From NCBI RefSeq assembly GCF_005771405.1, contig NZ_VAUA01000006.1, positions 207,251-271,250 of the forward strand: a stretch of 64,000 bases of DNA, in the 5' to 3' direction. Source of the stretch: Parasedimentitalea maritima. Lineage in GTDB: Bacteria; Pseudomonadota; Alphaproteobacteria; Rhodobacterales; Rhodobacteraceae. The notes under the pieces are model-generated. The model saw only the letters and a program-made list of their open reading frames with translations. It had not been told where the DNA came from and made no database searches. The translations under genes were made by a program, and so were the position numbers. Shown piece after piece: positions 9,090 through 18,999 of this stretch. Positions within the stretch are counted from its first letter, which is position 1. The number at the start of each line of letters is the position of its first letter.

Positions 9090-10256
9090 ATGAAAATTTC
9101 TGTTGCCGGTATAGGTTATGTAGGGTTGTCGAACGCAGTATTGCTCGCCCAGAATCACGAAGTGACTGCGATCGATGTTTCGAGTGAGCGGGTGGACATG
9201 GTTAACAGTCGTCGCTGCCCGATAGTTGACGCAGAACTCGAAGACTTTCTGGCCAATAAGCCCCTTTCTCTTTCTGCCACAACAGATGGCCTCACTGCGT
9301 TCAAAAGCGCAGACTTTGTGATTGTGGCAACGCCCACAAACTATGACCCGTCCACAGATTTCTTCGACACATCAAGTGTTGAAAATGTGATCAGAGCGGT
9401 TTTAAGTGTCAACGAAAACGCAACGATTGTGGTCAAATCAACAATACCTGTGGGATTCATTAACCGCATCCGAAAAGAACTCGACACCAATCAGGTTATT
9501 TTCTCGCCCGAATTTCTGCGCGAGGGTCGTGCATTGTATGATAACTTGCACCCTAGCCGGATCGTAGTAGGTGAGATTTCTGAACGCGCGAAGATATTTG
9601 CCAATCTCCTAATGGAAGGGGCGGTAAAATCGGACATATCCGTTCTCTATACTGACCCTGATGAAGCCGAAGCGATTAAGCTATTTGCCAACACTTTCCT
9701 GGCCATGCGCGTCGCGTTTTTTAATGAACTCGACAGCTATTCCATGGCTGGCGGTATGGATAGCCGACAGATCATTGAAGGCATCGGTCTGGATCCGCGC
9801 ATTGGGACACACTACAATAATCCGTCATTTGGCTATGGTGGCTATTGCCTGCCAAAAGACACCAAACAACTGTTAGCCAATTACTCTGATGTTCCACAAA
9901 ACCTTATCCGCGCCATCGTCGACGCCAACCGCACACGCAAGGATTTCCTTGCTGACCAGATCATTGCAAAAAAGCCCAATGTTGTAGGTGTGTATCGTCT
10001 TGTTATGAAAGCAGGCTCGGACAACTTCAGACAGTCATCAATTCAGGGCATCATGAAGCGACTTAAGGCCAAGGGTATTGAAGTCGTAATCTATGAACCT
10101 GTGATGGATGATAACGAGTTTTTCGGATCCCGGGTTATACGTGACCTCAGCGTTTTTAAAAATGAAGCTGATATTATCGTCGCAAATCGTCTTACTGATG
10201 AAATGCACGATGTCGAAGGTAAAGTGTTTACTCGGGATCTGTTTGGAGCGGATTGA
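9090..10256 (+). CDS. ugd: UDP-glucose 6-dehydrogenase (short, E. coli type)
   Basis: Oxidises UDP-glucose to UDP-glucuronate. The 388-aa length and start [20 protein letters not shown] match the short enterobacterial Ugd subfamily. Motifs are [52 protein letters not shown] and [14 protein letters not shown] with the catalytic Cys. The C-terminus has VVIYEP and FFGSRVI. Its codon and base composition looks more AT-rich than the gmd operon, and the protein is of a different type from the 440-aa enzyme at 17677, so lateral acquisition is plausible. It starts at ATG 9090; AAAAGGGA lies about 7 nt upstream. Confidence 0.93.
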   Translation: MKISVAGIGYVGLSNAVLLAQNHEVTAIDVSSERVDMVNSRRCPIVDAELEDFLANKPLSLSATTDGLTAFKSADFVIVATPTNYDPSTDFFDTSSVENVIRAVLSVNENATIVVKSTIPVGFINRIRKELDTNQVIFSPEFLREGRALYDNLHPSRIVVGEISERAKIFANLLMEGAVKSDISVLYTDPDEAEAIKLFANTFLAMRVAFFNELDSYSMAGGMDSRQIIEGIGLDPRIGTHYNNPSFGYGGYCLPKDTKQLLANYSDVPQNLIRAIVDANRTRKDFLADQIIAKKPNVVGVYRLVMKAGSDNFRQSSIQGIMKRLKAKGIEVVIYEPVMDDNEFFGSRVIRDLSVFKNEADIIVANRLTDEMHDVEGKVFTRDLFGAD

Positions 10257-10563
10257 TGATTTTTCAAGCTGCAATTCAAGAGTTGAAGAGCTGCATTTAG
10301 ATATTATTAGTCAAAACATTGCAGGTGATTTTTCTACCGGTCTCAATCTTCGTAAGCCCGTACAAGAAATCAGACGGCACTCACTGTTGCTTACCGTCCT
10401 CAAAAGTCATCTCTTGACCAAACCATCATGCATAATTCGTGTACGGCTAAGTCATTCAGCAGGGCTGCGTTAAGTGACTTGAACAATCGATACCAGCTAT
10501 ACCCAGTAGATCCTGATATTGACCCGTTTTTGGGTTTTCAGCTACCTACCAGGTATGCGTGTA
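10257..10563. other. AT-rich gap between ugd and the kinase relic, no gene recognised
   Basis: About 300 bases between the 3' ends of two convergent genes. Short open frames on the plus strand (for example 10428-10628) have no recognisable product. ACCC-GTTTT-TGGGT near 10521 could be a weak hairpin. It may be decayed coding DNA, but no family can be named. Confidence 0.4.
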
Positions 10564-11178
10564 TTAGCTGTAGTATCCGCCGTATTTGTACCCTTGTTGG
10601 CTGCCCTCATAGAAATTCAGAGTGCTAACCAAGTTGGTTTCTGGCCTTAGTGCGCCCGCCAAATGGTGGTACGCTGCTCTAAGCTCCATCTGGCTCGTTT
10701 CGCCAAAGCGGACGCATAAAACAGCAACATCTGCCAGTGGTGCGATGTATCGTGTATCGACAACAGGGAGTAAGGGCGCAGAGTCGATAACCACAACATC
10801 AAATGTAGCCCGGGATTCAGCTATCAAATCGTGAAACACTTTACCCTGCAGGGGTGCATCTGTCGGAGTGTTCGCTCTGTGGCTGCCGAGGATAAGCCCC
10901 AGTTTACTGATCGGATCCAAGACATAGAACTCTTCAACAGGGTCTTGGCTTCCCTTGGATTGTTTGTCTTTGGAGACTTCATCGACTTTTACAGCCCCGC
11001 CATTCATCAAGTAGTCCATCAAGCCATATGCAGGCTTTTCACCTAGAAATTTCTGGATGTTGGGATTACGTAAATCAGCATCAATGAGTAGGGTCCGTTT
11101 CCCCGCTTGGGCATACGTCCGAGCAAGTGAAAGTGCTGTTGTGGACGTGTCGGCCGATGTCCAGACAGATACAAACAA
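10564..11178 (-). pseudogene. Truncated bacterial tyrosine kinase (CpsD/ExoP C-terminal domain) lacking the P-loop
   Basis: Remnant of a BY-type tyrosine autokinase that controls polysaccharide chain length. It keeps Walker A' (LLIDADLRNP), Walker B (VVVIDSAP) and a tyrosine-rich tail (YEGSQQGYKYGGYYS). The N-terminal Wzz/chain-length part is absent, because immediately upstream the DNA encodes the sugar transferase on the other strand. The P-loop is also missing: the sequence reads SVWTSAD then TSTTALSLA, as if five residues of the type PGEGK had been deleted in frame between D and T. The only available start is TTG 11178, with a stop just before it. The protein should not bind ATP normally. 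It is either a pseudogene or, less likely, a phosphorylatable tail protein without kinase activity. Confidence 0.7.
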
Positions 11179-11791
11179 AAGCCTCTATGCCAAAGGTGGA
11201 AAGCGCTTCTTTGACCTTGTTCTGGCTCTAGTTCTTTTGCCAGTCATCGCACCAGTTGTAGCTATCCTCGCACTTCTAGTCCGACGCGACGGAGGCCCCA
11301 GCTTTTTCGGCCATAGTCGCATTGGGCAAAACGGTCGTGTTTTCAAATGCTGGAAAGTTCGCACCATGGTGCATGGCGCTGAAGAGCGGTTGCAGGCCTA
11401 TCTCACCGACAACCCTGCCGCCGCTGCCGAATGGGAACGCGACCACAAGCTGACAAACGATCCGCGTATTACTCGTGTTGGTGATTTCCTGCGTAAAACC
11501 AGCTTGGATGAGTTACCGCAAATCTGGAACGTGCTGAAGGGCGAGATGAGTTTTGTTGGCCCACGCCCAATCGTGCGTGCAGAACTTGCTAAATATGGCA
11601 TTTCGGCAAACGTCTATCTTAGTCTAAAACCTGGGATTACAGGTCCATGGCAAGTCTCAGGGCGCAATGACGTGAGCTATGATGAGCGAGTAGCGATGGA
11701 CGTCGACTATAGTCTTCGTGGGTCTTTAAAATTTGATGCCGAATTGATCCTTCGTACCGGCATGGCAGTACTAGACCGAACAGGAAAATAG
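11141..11791 (+). CDS. Priming exopolysaccharide sugar transferase (ExoY/WcaJ C-terminal type)
   Basis: Polyprenyl-phosphate hexose-1-phosphate transferase that starts a repeat unit by moving a sugar phosphate to undecaprenyl phosphate in the inner membrane. It shows the short ExoY architecture: one membrane segment ([21 protein letters not shown]) and the catalytic domain with [33 protein letters not shown] and [15 protein letters not shown]. The domain begins only at GKRFFD. Everything upstream is antisense to the kinase relic, so the N-terminus appears newly formed. GTG 11141 (216 aa) gives a normal ExoY length; ATG 11057 in the same frame would add 28 unrelated residues, and GTG 11147 is also possible. 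No strong ribosome binding site is seen. It is the only sugar transferase in the window. Confidence 0.8.
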   Translation: MDVSADVQTDTNKSLYAKGGKRFFDLVLALVLLPVIAPVVAILALLVRRDGGPSFFGHSRIGQNGRVFKCWKVRTMVHGAEERLQAYLTDNPAAAAEWERDHKLTNDPRITRVGDFLRKTSLDELPQIWNVLKGEMSFVGPRPIVRAELAKYGISANVYLSLKPGITGPWQVSGRNDVSYDERVAMDVDYSLRGSLKFDAELILRTGMAVLDRTGK

Positions 11792-12071
11792 CACTGTTGA
11801 ATCAGGGTGTCAGCCACATGGGATCAAGCTTCCATAGCTCATTGCTGACCATGTTCCGTCAATAAGCCAGTGATGCTTTCGCTTTTATCTGGCATGCAGG
11901 TGGTCAGCACGGGCACTACGAAAAGTCCTTTTTCAGTAGGTAATCATGCTCCATTTGGCTAGAATCTCTTAAAAACTTCTCTCCCTTGGGCTGAGGAAAC
12001 GACCAAAAATCTATAAAGTAGTGCTCTCACCACAGAGCATATTCAACTCTCTTAAGTTCATTGAGGCCAAT

Positions 12072-13505
12072 ATGATTTATCCCGTAATTCTCTGCGGAGG
12101 TTCCGGCACAAGGCTGTGGCCTCTTTCACGTAAAAGCTACCCAAAGCAATTTGCCCCACTCATTAATGATGAGACTTTGTTCCAAGCCTCTGCACAGCGC
12201 TTACAGGGAGAAAAGTTTGCTTCTCCCGTGATTATGACAAGTTCTGATTTTCGCTTTATCGTTACAGAACAACTTGCCGCCATTGGGATCGACCCAGGTG
12301 CAATTCTGATCGAACCAGAACCCCGCAACACCGCCCCAGCTGTTTTGGCTGCGGCTTTACATATCAGTAAGAGCGACCCGGACGCGGTTATGCTGGTTGC
12401 ACCGTCCGACCACGTTGTTCCTGATCGCGAGGCGTTTCAATCTGCCGTGCAAAAAGGCCTGACCGCAGTCACTGAGAATAAGCTCGTCACATTTGGTATT
12501 AGCCCAACCCATGCCGAGACAGCATATGGTTACTTGGAATTGGCGGCCGCACCAGATGGTGAAGGGTCGGCCGTCGACTTAGCACGGTTTGTTGAAAAGC
12601 CGCATGCCCGCAAAGCCGCCGATATGTTAGAGGCCGGAAACTTCCTTTGGAATGCCGGTATCTTCTTGTTTAAGGCCACTCAAATCATCGCTGCCTTCAA
12701 AGAATATGCGCCGCAAATGCTGGTGTCGGTTGAAGAGGCTGTCAACGAAGCTCAGACCGATCTTGGATTTCTGCGGCTGGCTAAGGATGCCTGGTCTAAC
12801 ACCGACAACATCTCCATCGATCATGCGATCATGGAGCGCGCCAAGAACTTGTCAGTCGTGCCATTTGACAGCGGCTGGTCTGATCTAGGAGGTTGGGACG
12901 CGGTCTGGCGGGAGAGCAACGCTGATAAGCAGGGCGTGGTCACCACAGGTGACGCCACTGCAATTGAATGCAAAAACTCGCTGCTACGTTCAGATAGCGA
13001 CCGGCTAGAAATTGTCGGCATCGGCCTGAACAATATCGTGGCTGTGGCAATGAACGACGCCGTACTTGTTGCCGACATGTCGCGAGCACAGGAGGTTAAA
13101 CTTGCGGTCAGTGCTCTAAAGGCCAAGGGCGCGACGCAAGCAGTGCAATTTCCCAAGGACCACCGACCTTGGGGTTGGTTCGAAAGCCTAGTGGTTGGCG
13201 ATCGCTTTCAGGTTAAACGTATACATGTTCATCCCGGTGCGGCGCTCTCGTTACAAAGCCACTTCCATCGTTCAGAGCATTGGATTGTAGTCGAGGGCAC
13301 TGCCCGCGTGACAGTCGATGATAAGGTGCGTCTCATAACTGAAAACCAATCAGTCTACATTCCTCTAGGTGCGGTTCATCGAATGGAGAACCCTGGCAAA
13401 GTGCCGATGGTTTTGATCGAAGTACAAACCGGGTCTTACGTTGGGGAAGATGACATTATCCGCTACGAAGATATTTATGATCGCCGAGAGGATGAAGCGA
13501 ATTGA
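12072..13505 (+). CDS. manC: Mannose-1-phosphate guanylyltransferase / mannose-6-phosphate isomerase (copy 2)
   Basis: Second bifunctional GDP-mannose pyrophosphorylase/isomerase, 477 aa, the same length as copy 1 at 2332 and nearly collinear with it. It has LCGGSGTRLWPLSR at the N-terminus, RFVEKP, and the cupin site SLQSHFHRSEHWIVVEGTA. Most differences are conservative, and over the last 110 residues the copies are almost identical. ATG 12072 is chosen because GAGG stands 6 nt upstream and the family sequence starts right there; a GTG in frame at 12021 would add 17 unrelated residues. It stands alone between gaps of about 280 and 630 bases. It may serve a mannose-containing polymer or a GDP-sugar other than colitose. 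Confidence 0.93.
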   Translation: MIYPVILCGGSGTRLWPLSRKSYPKQFAPLINDETLFQASAQRLQGEKFASPVIMTSSDFRFIVTEQLAAIGIDPGAILIEPEPRNTAPAVLAAALHISKSDPDAVMLVAPSDHVVPDREAFQSAVQKGLTAVTENKLVTFGISPTHAETAYGYLELAAAPDGEGSAVDLARFVEKPHARKAADMLEAGNFLWNAGIFLFKATQIIAAFKEYAPQMLVSVEEAVNEAQTDLGFLRLAKDAWSNTDNISIDHAIMERAKNLSVVPFDSGWSDLGGWDAVWRESNADKQGVVTTGDATAIECKNSLLRSDSDRLEIVGIGLNNIVAVAMNDAVLVADMSRAQEVKLAVSALKAKGATQAVQFPKDHRPWGWFESLVVGDRFQVKRIHVHPGAALSLQSHFHRSEHWIVVEGTARVTVDDKVRLITENQSVYIPLGAVHRMENPGKVPMVLIEVQTGSYVGEDDIIRYEDIYDRREDEAN

Positions 13506-14132
13506 AGCCTTAAAAGTTTCAACTCAGCCGACCCTTTGAGGATGGATTGAATACACTTTCCTTAACTTAGGCTTCGCGGCCACGGGTAAAAATTACCGCG
13601 AAAGGCTATACACCAAGCCTTCGTCAGATCGACATGCCGGTCCGCCTATGATGCTGCGCCTCTGAAGACCCGGGCGAAACTCAAAGTGTGTCGTTTGATC
13701 TAGTACACAGCCGGAAAACAGGTATGACACTGCAACCAAGACGTTTTTCCAGCGCGCGATTACCTCGAACTAAGTAGCTGAGCAGCAGAAAGACCTTGGC
13801 AAAAACCAGGTGCAGAACACAACAGGTTGCTGGTGTTCAAATGGAGATTGCTCCTTAGATTATCGACGTGGCGTAAGGACCAAAATGCGCCCTTGTGTCG
13901 GACACTTCATCGGTTGTGGCAACACGAACCGTAACGTTAGTCAGTTGGCACTTGCCAGATCCCATGAAGCATTTGGGCAATAAGGGTTGAAGTTGAACAA
14001 TATATCTCGTGCGGCTTACCTGTACGTCCTAGCGAGATATCGCTTTTTGGCTTAGCTCCATTTAGATAGACAGTGGAATGTAGCACCATTGGATGTGGCG
14101 CGCTTAATTCGGAACTAATTGGGGACGTTGTT
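13506..14132. other. Long non-coding or decayed gap upstream of the rhamnose operon
   Basis: About 630 bases without a credible gene on either strand. It holds a 7-bp inverted repeat TTCGCGG/CCGCGAA (13573-13602) and a hairpin near 14002. Scattered short frames give no recognised protein. It may be degenerate mobile or coding DNA, but no transposase motif was found. The rfbCBDA promoter should lie in its right part. Confidence 0.45.
14002..14047 (+). terminator. Hairpin with T run upstream of rfbC
   Basis: ATATCTCG (14002-14009) pairs with CGAGATAT (14033-14040) over a 23-nt loop and is followed by CGCTTTTT. It lies about 90 nt before the rfbC start, so it could be an attenuator or a terminator of upstream transcription. 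Confidence 0.4.
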
Positions 14133-14693
14133 TTGGATATTTCTTTGACAGGTTTAGACGATGTCTATCGAATTACCCCTTCGCGTTTTGGTGACCATCG
14201 CGGGTTCTTTTCCGAAAGCTGGAATAAGAAAACCCTGTCTGGGTTGGGGCTGGATCTACCAGAATTTGTGCAAGACAATCACTCTATATCGAGCAAAGTT
14301 GGCACAGTGCGCGGACTGCATTTTCAAAGTCCTCCCCATGCTCAGGGCAAATTGGTACGTTGTGGACGCGGCCGTATTTTTGATGTTGCCGTAGATGTGC
14401 GCAGGGGCTCGCCAACATTTGGTCAATGGATAGGCGAAGAGTTATCGTTTGAAAACGGTAACCAACTGTGGATACCTGCTGGTTTCTTACATGGGTTCAT
14501 GACGTTGGAAGCTGATAGCGAGATCATTTACAAGTGTACTGACCACTATGCGCCCGAATGTGATGGTGCAATAAAATGGGATAGCTGTGGTGTCGATTGG
14601 CCGTTAGAGGGCATTACCCCAATTATCTCCGATAAGGACGAGAAGGCACCCACGTTTGAGACCTTCCAGACTCCATTCAACTACAAGGGTTAA
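14133..14693 (+). CDS. rfbC: dTDP-4-dehydrorhamnose 3,5-epimerase
   Basis: Cupin-fold epimerase, third step of dTDP-L-rhamnose synthesis. Motifs are RITPSRFGDHRGFFSESW near the N-terminus, FVQDNHSIS, VRGLHFQ with the catalytic His, VDVRRGSPTFGQW, and LWIPAGFLHGFM. TTG 14133 is preferred because GGGGA stands 7 nt upstream and it gives 186 aa, the usual length. An ATG at 14073 in the same frame would add 20 residues without family similarity. It is the first gene of rfbCBDA, 3 nt before rfbB. Confidence 0.9.
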   Translation: MDISLTGLDDVYRITPSRFGDHRGFFSESWNKKTLSGLGLDLPEFVQDNHSISSKVGTVRGLHFQSPPHAQGKLVRCGRGRIFDVAVDVRRGSPTFGQWIGEELSFENGNQLWIPAGFLHGFMTLEADSEIIYKCTDHYAPECDGAIKWDSCGVDWPLEGITPIISDKDEKAPTFETFQTPFNYKG

Positions 14694-14696
14694 ATA

Positions 14697-15746
14697 ATGA
14701 AGGTTTTGGTAACTGGCGGTGCAGGATTCATTGGCTCTGCGGTATTGCGGTTGGCCGTCGCGCGAGGCCACGATGTTGTCAATGTCGATGCACTAACCTA
14801 CGCGGCTTGCCTTGAAAATGTAGCCGAAGTGGCGAATAGCCCTCATTATGCATTTGAACACGTTGATATTCGTGACCGCCCAGCACTCGACGTTGTTTTT
14901 ACCCGCCACCAGCCTGACATGGTGATGCATTTAGCGGCAGAAAGTCACGTTGATCGCTCAATTGATGGACCTGGTGACTTTATCGAAACCAACATCACGG
15001 GCACTTTCAATATGTTGGAAGCAGCCCGAAAATATTGGACCGACGCAGGTAAACCAGAGAGCTTTCGTTTCCACCACATCTCAACGGACGAGGTTTTTGG
15101 TTCTTTGCCAAATGACCCGGACGTGCTTTTCACTGAAGAGACAGCCTATGACCCGCGGTCGCCCTATTCGGCTTCCAAAGCTAGCTCTGATCACCTGGTA
15201 CGCGCCTGGCAAGAAACCTATGGCATGCCAGTTGTGCTGACCAATTGTTCGAACAATTATGGTCCCTTTCACTTCCCCGAGAAGTTGGTACCGGTTGTCA
15301 TTCTTAATGCGCTGGCGGGGAAAGAACTGCCAATCTATGGGACTGGCGCGAATATTCGTGACTGGCTTTACGTTGAAGATCACGCAGATGCACTATTGTT
15401 GGTAGCCGAAAAGGGCGAAGTGGGTCGCAGCTATAACATCGGCGGTGAAAATGAGCGCTCCAATCTGGAGCTGGTCAAAGCGCTTTGTGCTATTTTAGAT
15501 GATAGGCGACCCAAGCCGAGTGGCAGCTACGCTGATCAAATCACCTTTGTCGCCGATCGTCCGGGCCATGATGCTCGCTATGCCATTGATCCGACGCGAA
15601 TTCGTGACGAATTGGGCTGGCGACCGTCGGTTACCGTCGAAGAAGGGCTCGCAAAAACCGTCGACTGGTACCTCGCGAATGAGGCGTGGTGGCGTGCCCT
15701 GCAAAATCGCCAGGGGGTTGGTGAACGGCTGGGTGTAAAAGCATGA
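14697..15746 (+). CDS. rfbB: dTDP-glucose 4,6-dehydratase
   Basis: Extended SDR of 349 aa converting dTDP-glucose to dTDP-4-keto-6-deoxyglucose. It shows [15 protein letters not shown], the catalytic [11 protein letters not shown] (Thr-Asp-Glu), [15 protein letters not shown] (Tyr/Lys), [18 protein letters not shown] and [21 protein letters not shown], with GGENERSN near the C-terminal third. It overlaps rfbD by four bases (ATGA), indicating translational coupling in the rhamnose operon. Confidence 0.96.
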   Translation: MKVLVTGGAGFIGSAVLRLAVARGHDVVNVDALTYAACLENVAEVANSPHYAFEHVDIRDRPALDVVFTRHQPDMVMHLAAESHVDRSIDGPGDFIETNITGTFNMLEAARKYWTDAGKPESFRFHHISTDEVFGSLPNDPDVLFTEETAYDPRSPYSASKASSDHLVRAWQETYGMPVVLTNCSNNYGPFHFPEKLVPVVILNALAGKELPIYGTGANIRDWLYVEDHADALLLVAEKGEVGRSYNIGGENERSNLELVKALCAILDDRRPKPSGSYADQITFVADRPGHDARYAIDPTRIRDELGWRPSVTVEEGLAKTVDWYLANEAWWRALQNRQGVGERLGVKA

Positions 15747-16588
15747 TCGTCTTTGGAAAAACGGGACAAGTCGCGACTGAACTGAGAAAGCTTTTGCCTA
15801 CGGCCACATTTTTGGGCCGGGAGCAGGCGGACCTAAGTGATCCTGCGGCCTGTTACGCTGTCATTATGGCTGCGAAACCAGACGCGGTCATCAATGCGGC
15901 CGCATATACGGCAGTTGATAAAGCCGAAGAGGACACGGTGTTGGCCGCGTTGATCAATGGTGCTGCACCAGGGCAAATGGCAAAGGCATGTGCCGAGCTT
16001 GGCATTCCATTTGTTCATATTTCGACAGATTACGTTTTCGACGGACAGGGTGATGCACCCTTTAAAGCAGATCATCCCACCGCACCCTTGGGGGCATACG
16101 GGCGCACAAAACTGCAAGGTGAAGAAGGGGTGCGTGCGGAAGCAGGTACACATGCGATCCTGCGCACTTCCTGGGTGTTCTCTGCTCATGGAAATAATTT
16201 CGTCAAAACAATGCTGCGCCTTTCAGAGACGCACGACAACCTAACGGTCGTCGCAGATCAAACCGGCGGACCAACGTCAGCACGTGATATTGCCAAAGCC
16301 TGCGTAGAAATATCAAAGCAGCTTAAAACCGACCCAACGAAGTCTGGCACCTACCATTTTTCGGGATACCCCAATGTGAACTGGGCTGATTTTGCACGTT
16401 TAATTTTTGTACAGGCTGGTAAAACGGTGACGGTTGAGGGAATTCCTACTTCTGCTTATCCCACACCTGCAACCCGACCCTGTAACAGCCGACTTGACTG
16501 CAGCATGACCGAGACCATTTTTGGTGTTGCACGCCCAGAATGGAAAGACGCATTGTCCGCTTGTTTGAGCGAACTGGAGACTAAGTAA
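15743..16588 (+). CDS. rfbD: dTDP-4-dehydrorhamnose reductase
   Basis: SDR-fold reductase of 281 aa that makes dTDP-L-rhamnose with NAD(P)H. Motifs are [14 protein letters not shown] at the start, [24 protein letters not shown] (catalytic Thr), [13 protein letters not shown] (Tyr/Lys) and [19 protein letters not shown], then [14 protein letters not shown]. It starts inside the rfbB stop (ATGA), and its stop shares a base with the rfbA start (TAATG). Confidence 0.95.
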   Translation: MIVFGKTGQVATELRKLLPTATFLGREQADLSDPAACYAVIMAAKPDAVINAAAYTAVDKAEEDTVLAALINGAAPGQMAKACAELGIPFVHISTDYVFDGQGDAPFKADHPTAPLGAYGRTKLQGEEGVRAEAGTHAILRTSWVFSAHGNNFVKTMLRLSETHDNLTVVADQTGGPTSARDIAKACVEISKQLKTDPTKSGTYHFSGYPNVNWADFARLIFVQAGKTVTVEGIPTSAYPTPATRPCNSRLDCSMTETIFGVARPEWKDALSACLSELETK

Positions 16589-17472
16589 TGACACAACGAA
16601 AAGGCATCATTTTGGCAGGAGGGTCTGGCACCCGCCTATATCCTCTGACCATGGCCGTCTCAAAACAGCTCATGCCGATTTATGACAAGCCCATGATTTA
16701 CTACCCGCTCTCGGTGTTGATGCTGTCTGGAATTCGTGAAATTGCGGTGATTACAACGCCTGAAGACCAATCCCAGTTTAAGCGCCTATTGGGCGATGGC
16801 AGTCAATGGGGCTTGTCTCTGACCTACATCAAGCAACCGTCTCCAGATGGTTTGGCACAAGCCTATATTCTGGCCGAAGATTTTCTGAATGACGCGCCAT
16901 CAGCTATGGTTTTAGGCGACAATATATTCTTTGGTCATGGCCTGCCGGAAATGCTCAAGGCGGCGGACGACAGGGACATCGGCGGAACGGTGTTTGGCTA
17001 TCACGTGGCAGACCCTGAACGCTATGGCATTGTCAAATTCGATGCTAAGGGCACTGTTGAGCAGATCATCGAAAAACCTGAAACCCCACCGAGCAACTAC
17101 GCTGTGACAGGGCTGTATTTTCTTGATGGTGATGCACCACGCCGTGCAAAAGATGTCAAAGCCTCTGAGCGCGGAGAACTTGAAATTGTCACGCTGCTGG
17201 AAAGCTATCTCAACGACGGCACACTTTCGGTTGAACGTATGGGGCGTGGTTTTGCCTGGCTTGATACCGGCACGCATGGCTCTTTGCTAGACGCCGGAAA
17301 TTTCGTACGAACGCTATCCGAGCGGCAAGGTATGCAATCAGGTTGCCCAGAAGAAATTGCCTATCAGAACGGCTGGATCGACGATGCCAAAATGCGCGAA
17401 CATGCGGATACGTTTGGAAAAACAAATTATGGTAAGTATCTGAAAAAGCTCGTCACTGAAATGCGCCCATAG
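16588..17472 (+). CDS. rfbA: Glucose-1-phosphate thymidylyltransferase
   Basis: First enzyme of dTDP-rhamnose synthesis, joining dTTP and glucose 1-phosphate, 294 aa. It carries ILAGGSGTRLYPLT, SKQLMPIYDKPMIYYPLS, VLGDNIFFGHGL, FGYHVADPERYGIVKFD, IIEKPETPPSNYAVTGLYF and FAWLDTGTHGSLLDAGNFV. It is the last gene of rfbCBDA; the convergent ugd lies 200 bases downstream. rmlCBDA-type operons are linked to attachment in some roseobacters, where they are often carried on RepA-I biofilm plasmids (established knowledge); whether this one does the same is inference. Confidence 0.96.
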   Translation: MTQRKGIILAGGSGTRLYPLTMAVSKQLMPIYDKPMIYYPLSVLMLSGIREIAVITTPEDQSQFKRLLGDGSQWGLSLTYIKQPSPDGLAQAYILAEDFLNDAPSAMVLGDNIFFGHGLPEMLKAADDRDIGGTVFGYHVADPERYGIVKFDAKGTVEQIIEKPETPPSNYAVTGLYFLDGDAPRRAKDVKASERGELEIVTLLESYLNDGTLSVERMGRGFAWLDTGTHGSLLDAGNFVRTLSERQGMQSGCPEEIAYQNGWIDDAKMREHADTFGKTNYGKYLKKLVTEMRP

Positions 17473-17676
17473 ATGATTGCGATGACCGAAATAGCCCTGC
17501 TTGTTCGGATAGGTTTAAGGCTCGGCTAAACAGCATTTGGGCTCGCCTTCATACAGCTTGTTTCACTCATTTATGGCCAAAGTCGATGTATGCAAGGTCC
17601 GGTTTATCTTCCCAGCCCATTCTTTTTTGCTTCGGGTGTTTCTCAACAAGTGAAGAAACTGGAGAAATTCCGATCT

Positions 17677-18999
17677 CTATTGCGCGACCAAGTTGCGGCG
17701 GCCAACAGATGAGTATGCCACAAACCCTGCTTCTTGGGCTTCTTCAGCACTATAGACATTGCGTAAATCTGCCATTTTTGCGGTTGCCATGCCTAACGCC
17801 AAACGCGACAAATCCAGAGCCCTAAATTCGTTCCATTCAGTCAGGACAACCACCAAATCTGCCTCAGAAGCCGCCTTATACACGTCATCATACCACTCGA
17901 CCCCAGGTAACAATTCTAAACCTTCTCTATATCCATGAGGGTCCACGACCCGCACTTTCGCTCCGTTCCCCAAAAGTGCGGGTATGATGGTCAAAGACGG
18001 AGCTGCCCGCATGTCGTCTGTATTTGGCTTGAACGTTACGCCCAGAACCGTCACGGCTTTGCCGGAAAAACTTCCGTCACAGAGATCGAGCAGCTTTTCG
18101 ATCATGCGGCGCTTTATATCTTCGTTGACCTGAATCGCGGCTTCAACCAACCGCACTGGCTGTGCATTCTCTTGACCAATACGGGCAAGCGCCGAGGTGT
18201 CTTTTGGAAAGCAGGACCCGCCATAGCCAGGGCCAGCATGAAGGAATTTGTTACCGATCCGACCATCCAGGCCGATGCCCCTCGACACCTCTTTTACATC
18301 CGCTCCGACACGCTCACATAGTGCTGCAATCTCGTTGATAAAAGTGATCTTGATAGCAAGGAATGCATTTGCCGCATATTTGATCATCTCAGCGCTTTCG
18401 CGGTCAGTGGTCAAAATTGAATAATCTCGAAGGTAGAGCGGACGGTAGATGTCTGCCATGACCTTTGATGCGCGCTCGCTTTCAGCACCCACAATCACCC
18501 GATCAGGCTTCATAAAATCATCTATGGCTGACCCTTCACGTAGAAACTCTGGGTTGGAGGCAACGTCAAAATCAAGGTCTGGGGCTGCACTACGAACGGT
18601 ATCTTCGACCTGCTGATTAGTACCAACTGGCACAGTCGATTTAATGATGATTACGCTGTAATGCTTCAGCGTTTGGGCAACCTCGGTCGCTGCGGCCAGA
18701 ACATAGGATAAATCCGCGTGACCATCACCCCGACGCGTCGGCGTTCCAACGGCAATAAAAACTGCGTCAGCCCCATCAAGCGCTTCAGGCAATTTTGTTG
18801 TAAAGGACAAGCGACCTGCTGCAGTGTTCTTTGCCAGGAGGACATCTAGACCGGGTTCGTAAATCGGCAACTCACCCTGCTCAAGTGTTTCTATTTTTTT
18901 GGGATCTTTATCTACGCAAACCACATGATGGCCAAAATCTGAAAAGCAGACGCCGGAGACGAGTCCAACATATCCAACACCAATAACTGCAATCTTCAT
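17677..18999 (-). CDS. ugd: UDP-glucose 6-dehydrogenase (long type)
   Basis: Second UDP-glucose dehydrogenase, 440 aa, of the longer type common in alphaproteobacteria (RkpK/TuaD-like). Motifs are MKIAVIGVGYVGLVSGVCFSD, FIAVGTPTRRGDGHADLSYV, IIKSTVPVGTNQQVED, SNPEFLREGSAIDDF, MIKYAANAFLAIKITFINE, and GPGYGGSCFPKDTSALARI with the catalytic Cys, then VTFKPNTDDMRAAPSL. The ATG at 18999 is used because the Rossmann motif starts there; an in-frame start at 19041 adds 14 unrelated residues. It provides UDP-glucuronate for polysaccharide. It sits convergent to rfbA and is probably its own transcription unit. Confidence 0.93.
   Translation of the reverse strand: MKIAVIGVGYVGLVSGVCFSDFGHHVVCVDKDPKKIETLEQGELPIYEPGLDVLLAKNTAAGRLSFTTKLPEALDGADAVFIAVGTPTRRGDGHADLSYVLAAATEVAQTLKHYSVIIIKSTVPVGTNQQVEDTVRSAAPDLDFDVASNPEFLREGSAIDDFMKPDRVIVGAESERASKVMADIYRPLYLRDYSILTTDRESAEMIKYAANAFLAIKITFINEIAALCERVGADVKEVSRGIGLDGRIGNKFLHAGPGYGGSCFPKDTSALARIGQENAQPVRLVEAAIQVNEDIKRRMIEKLLDLCDGSFSGKAVTVLGVTFKPNTDDMRAAPSLTIIPALLGNGAKVRVVDPHGYREGLELLPGVEWYDDVYKAASEADLVVVLTEWNEFRALDLSRLALGMATAKMADLRNVYSAEEAQEAGFVAYSSVGRRNLVAQ

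Noticed and set aside
13506-14072. Possible insertion-sequence remnant
   Set aside because: Composition and gene absence suggest decay, but no transposase motif, terminal repeats or target duplication could be identified.
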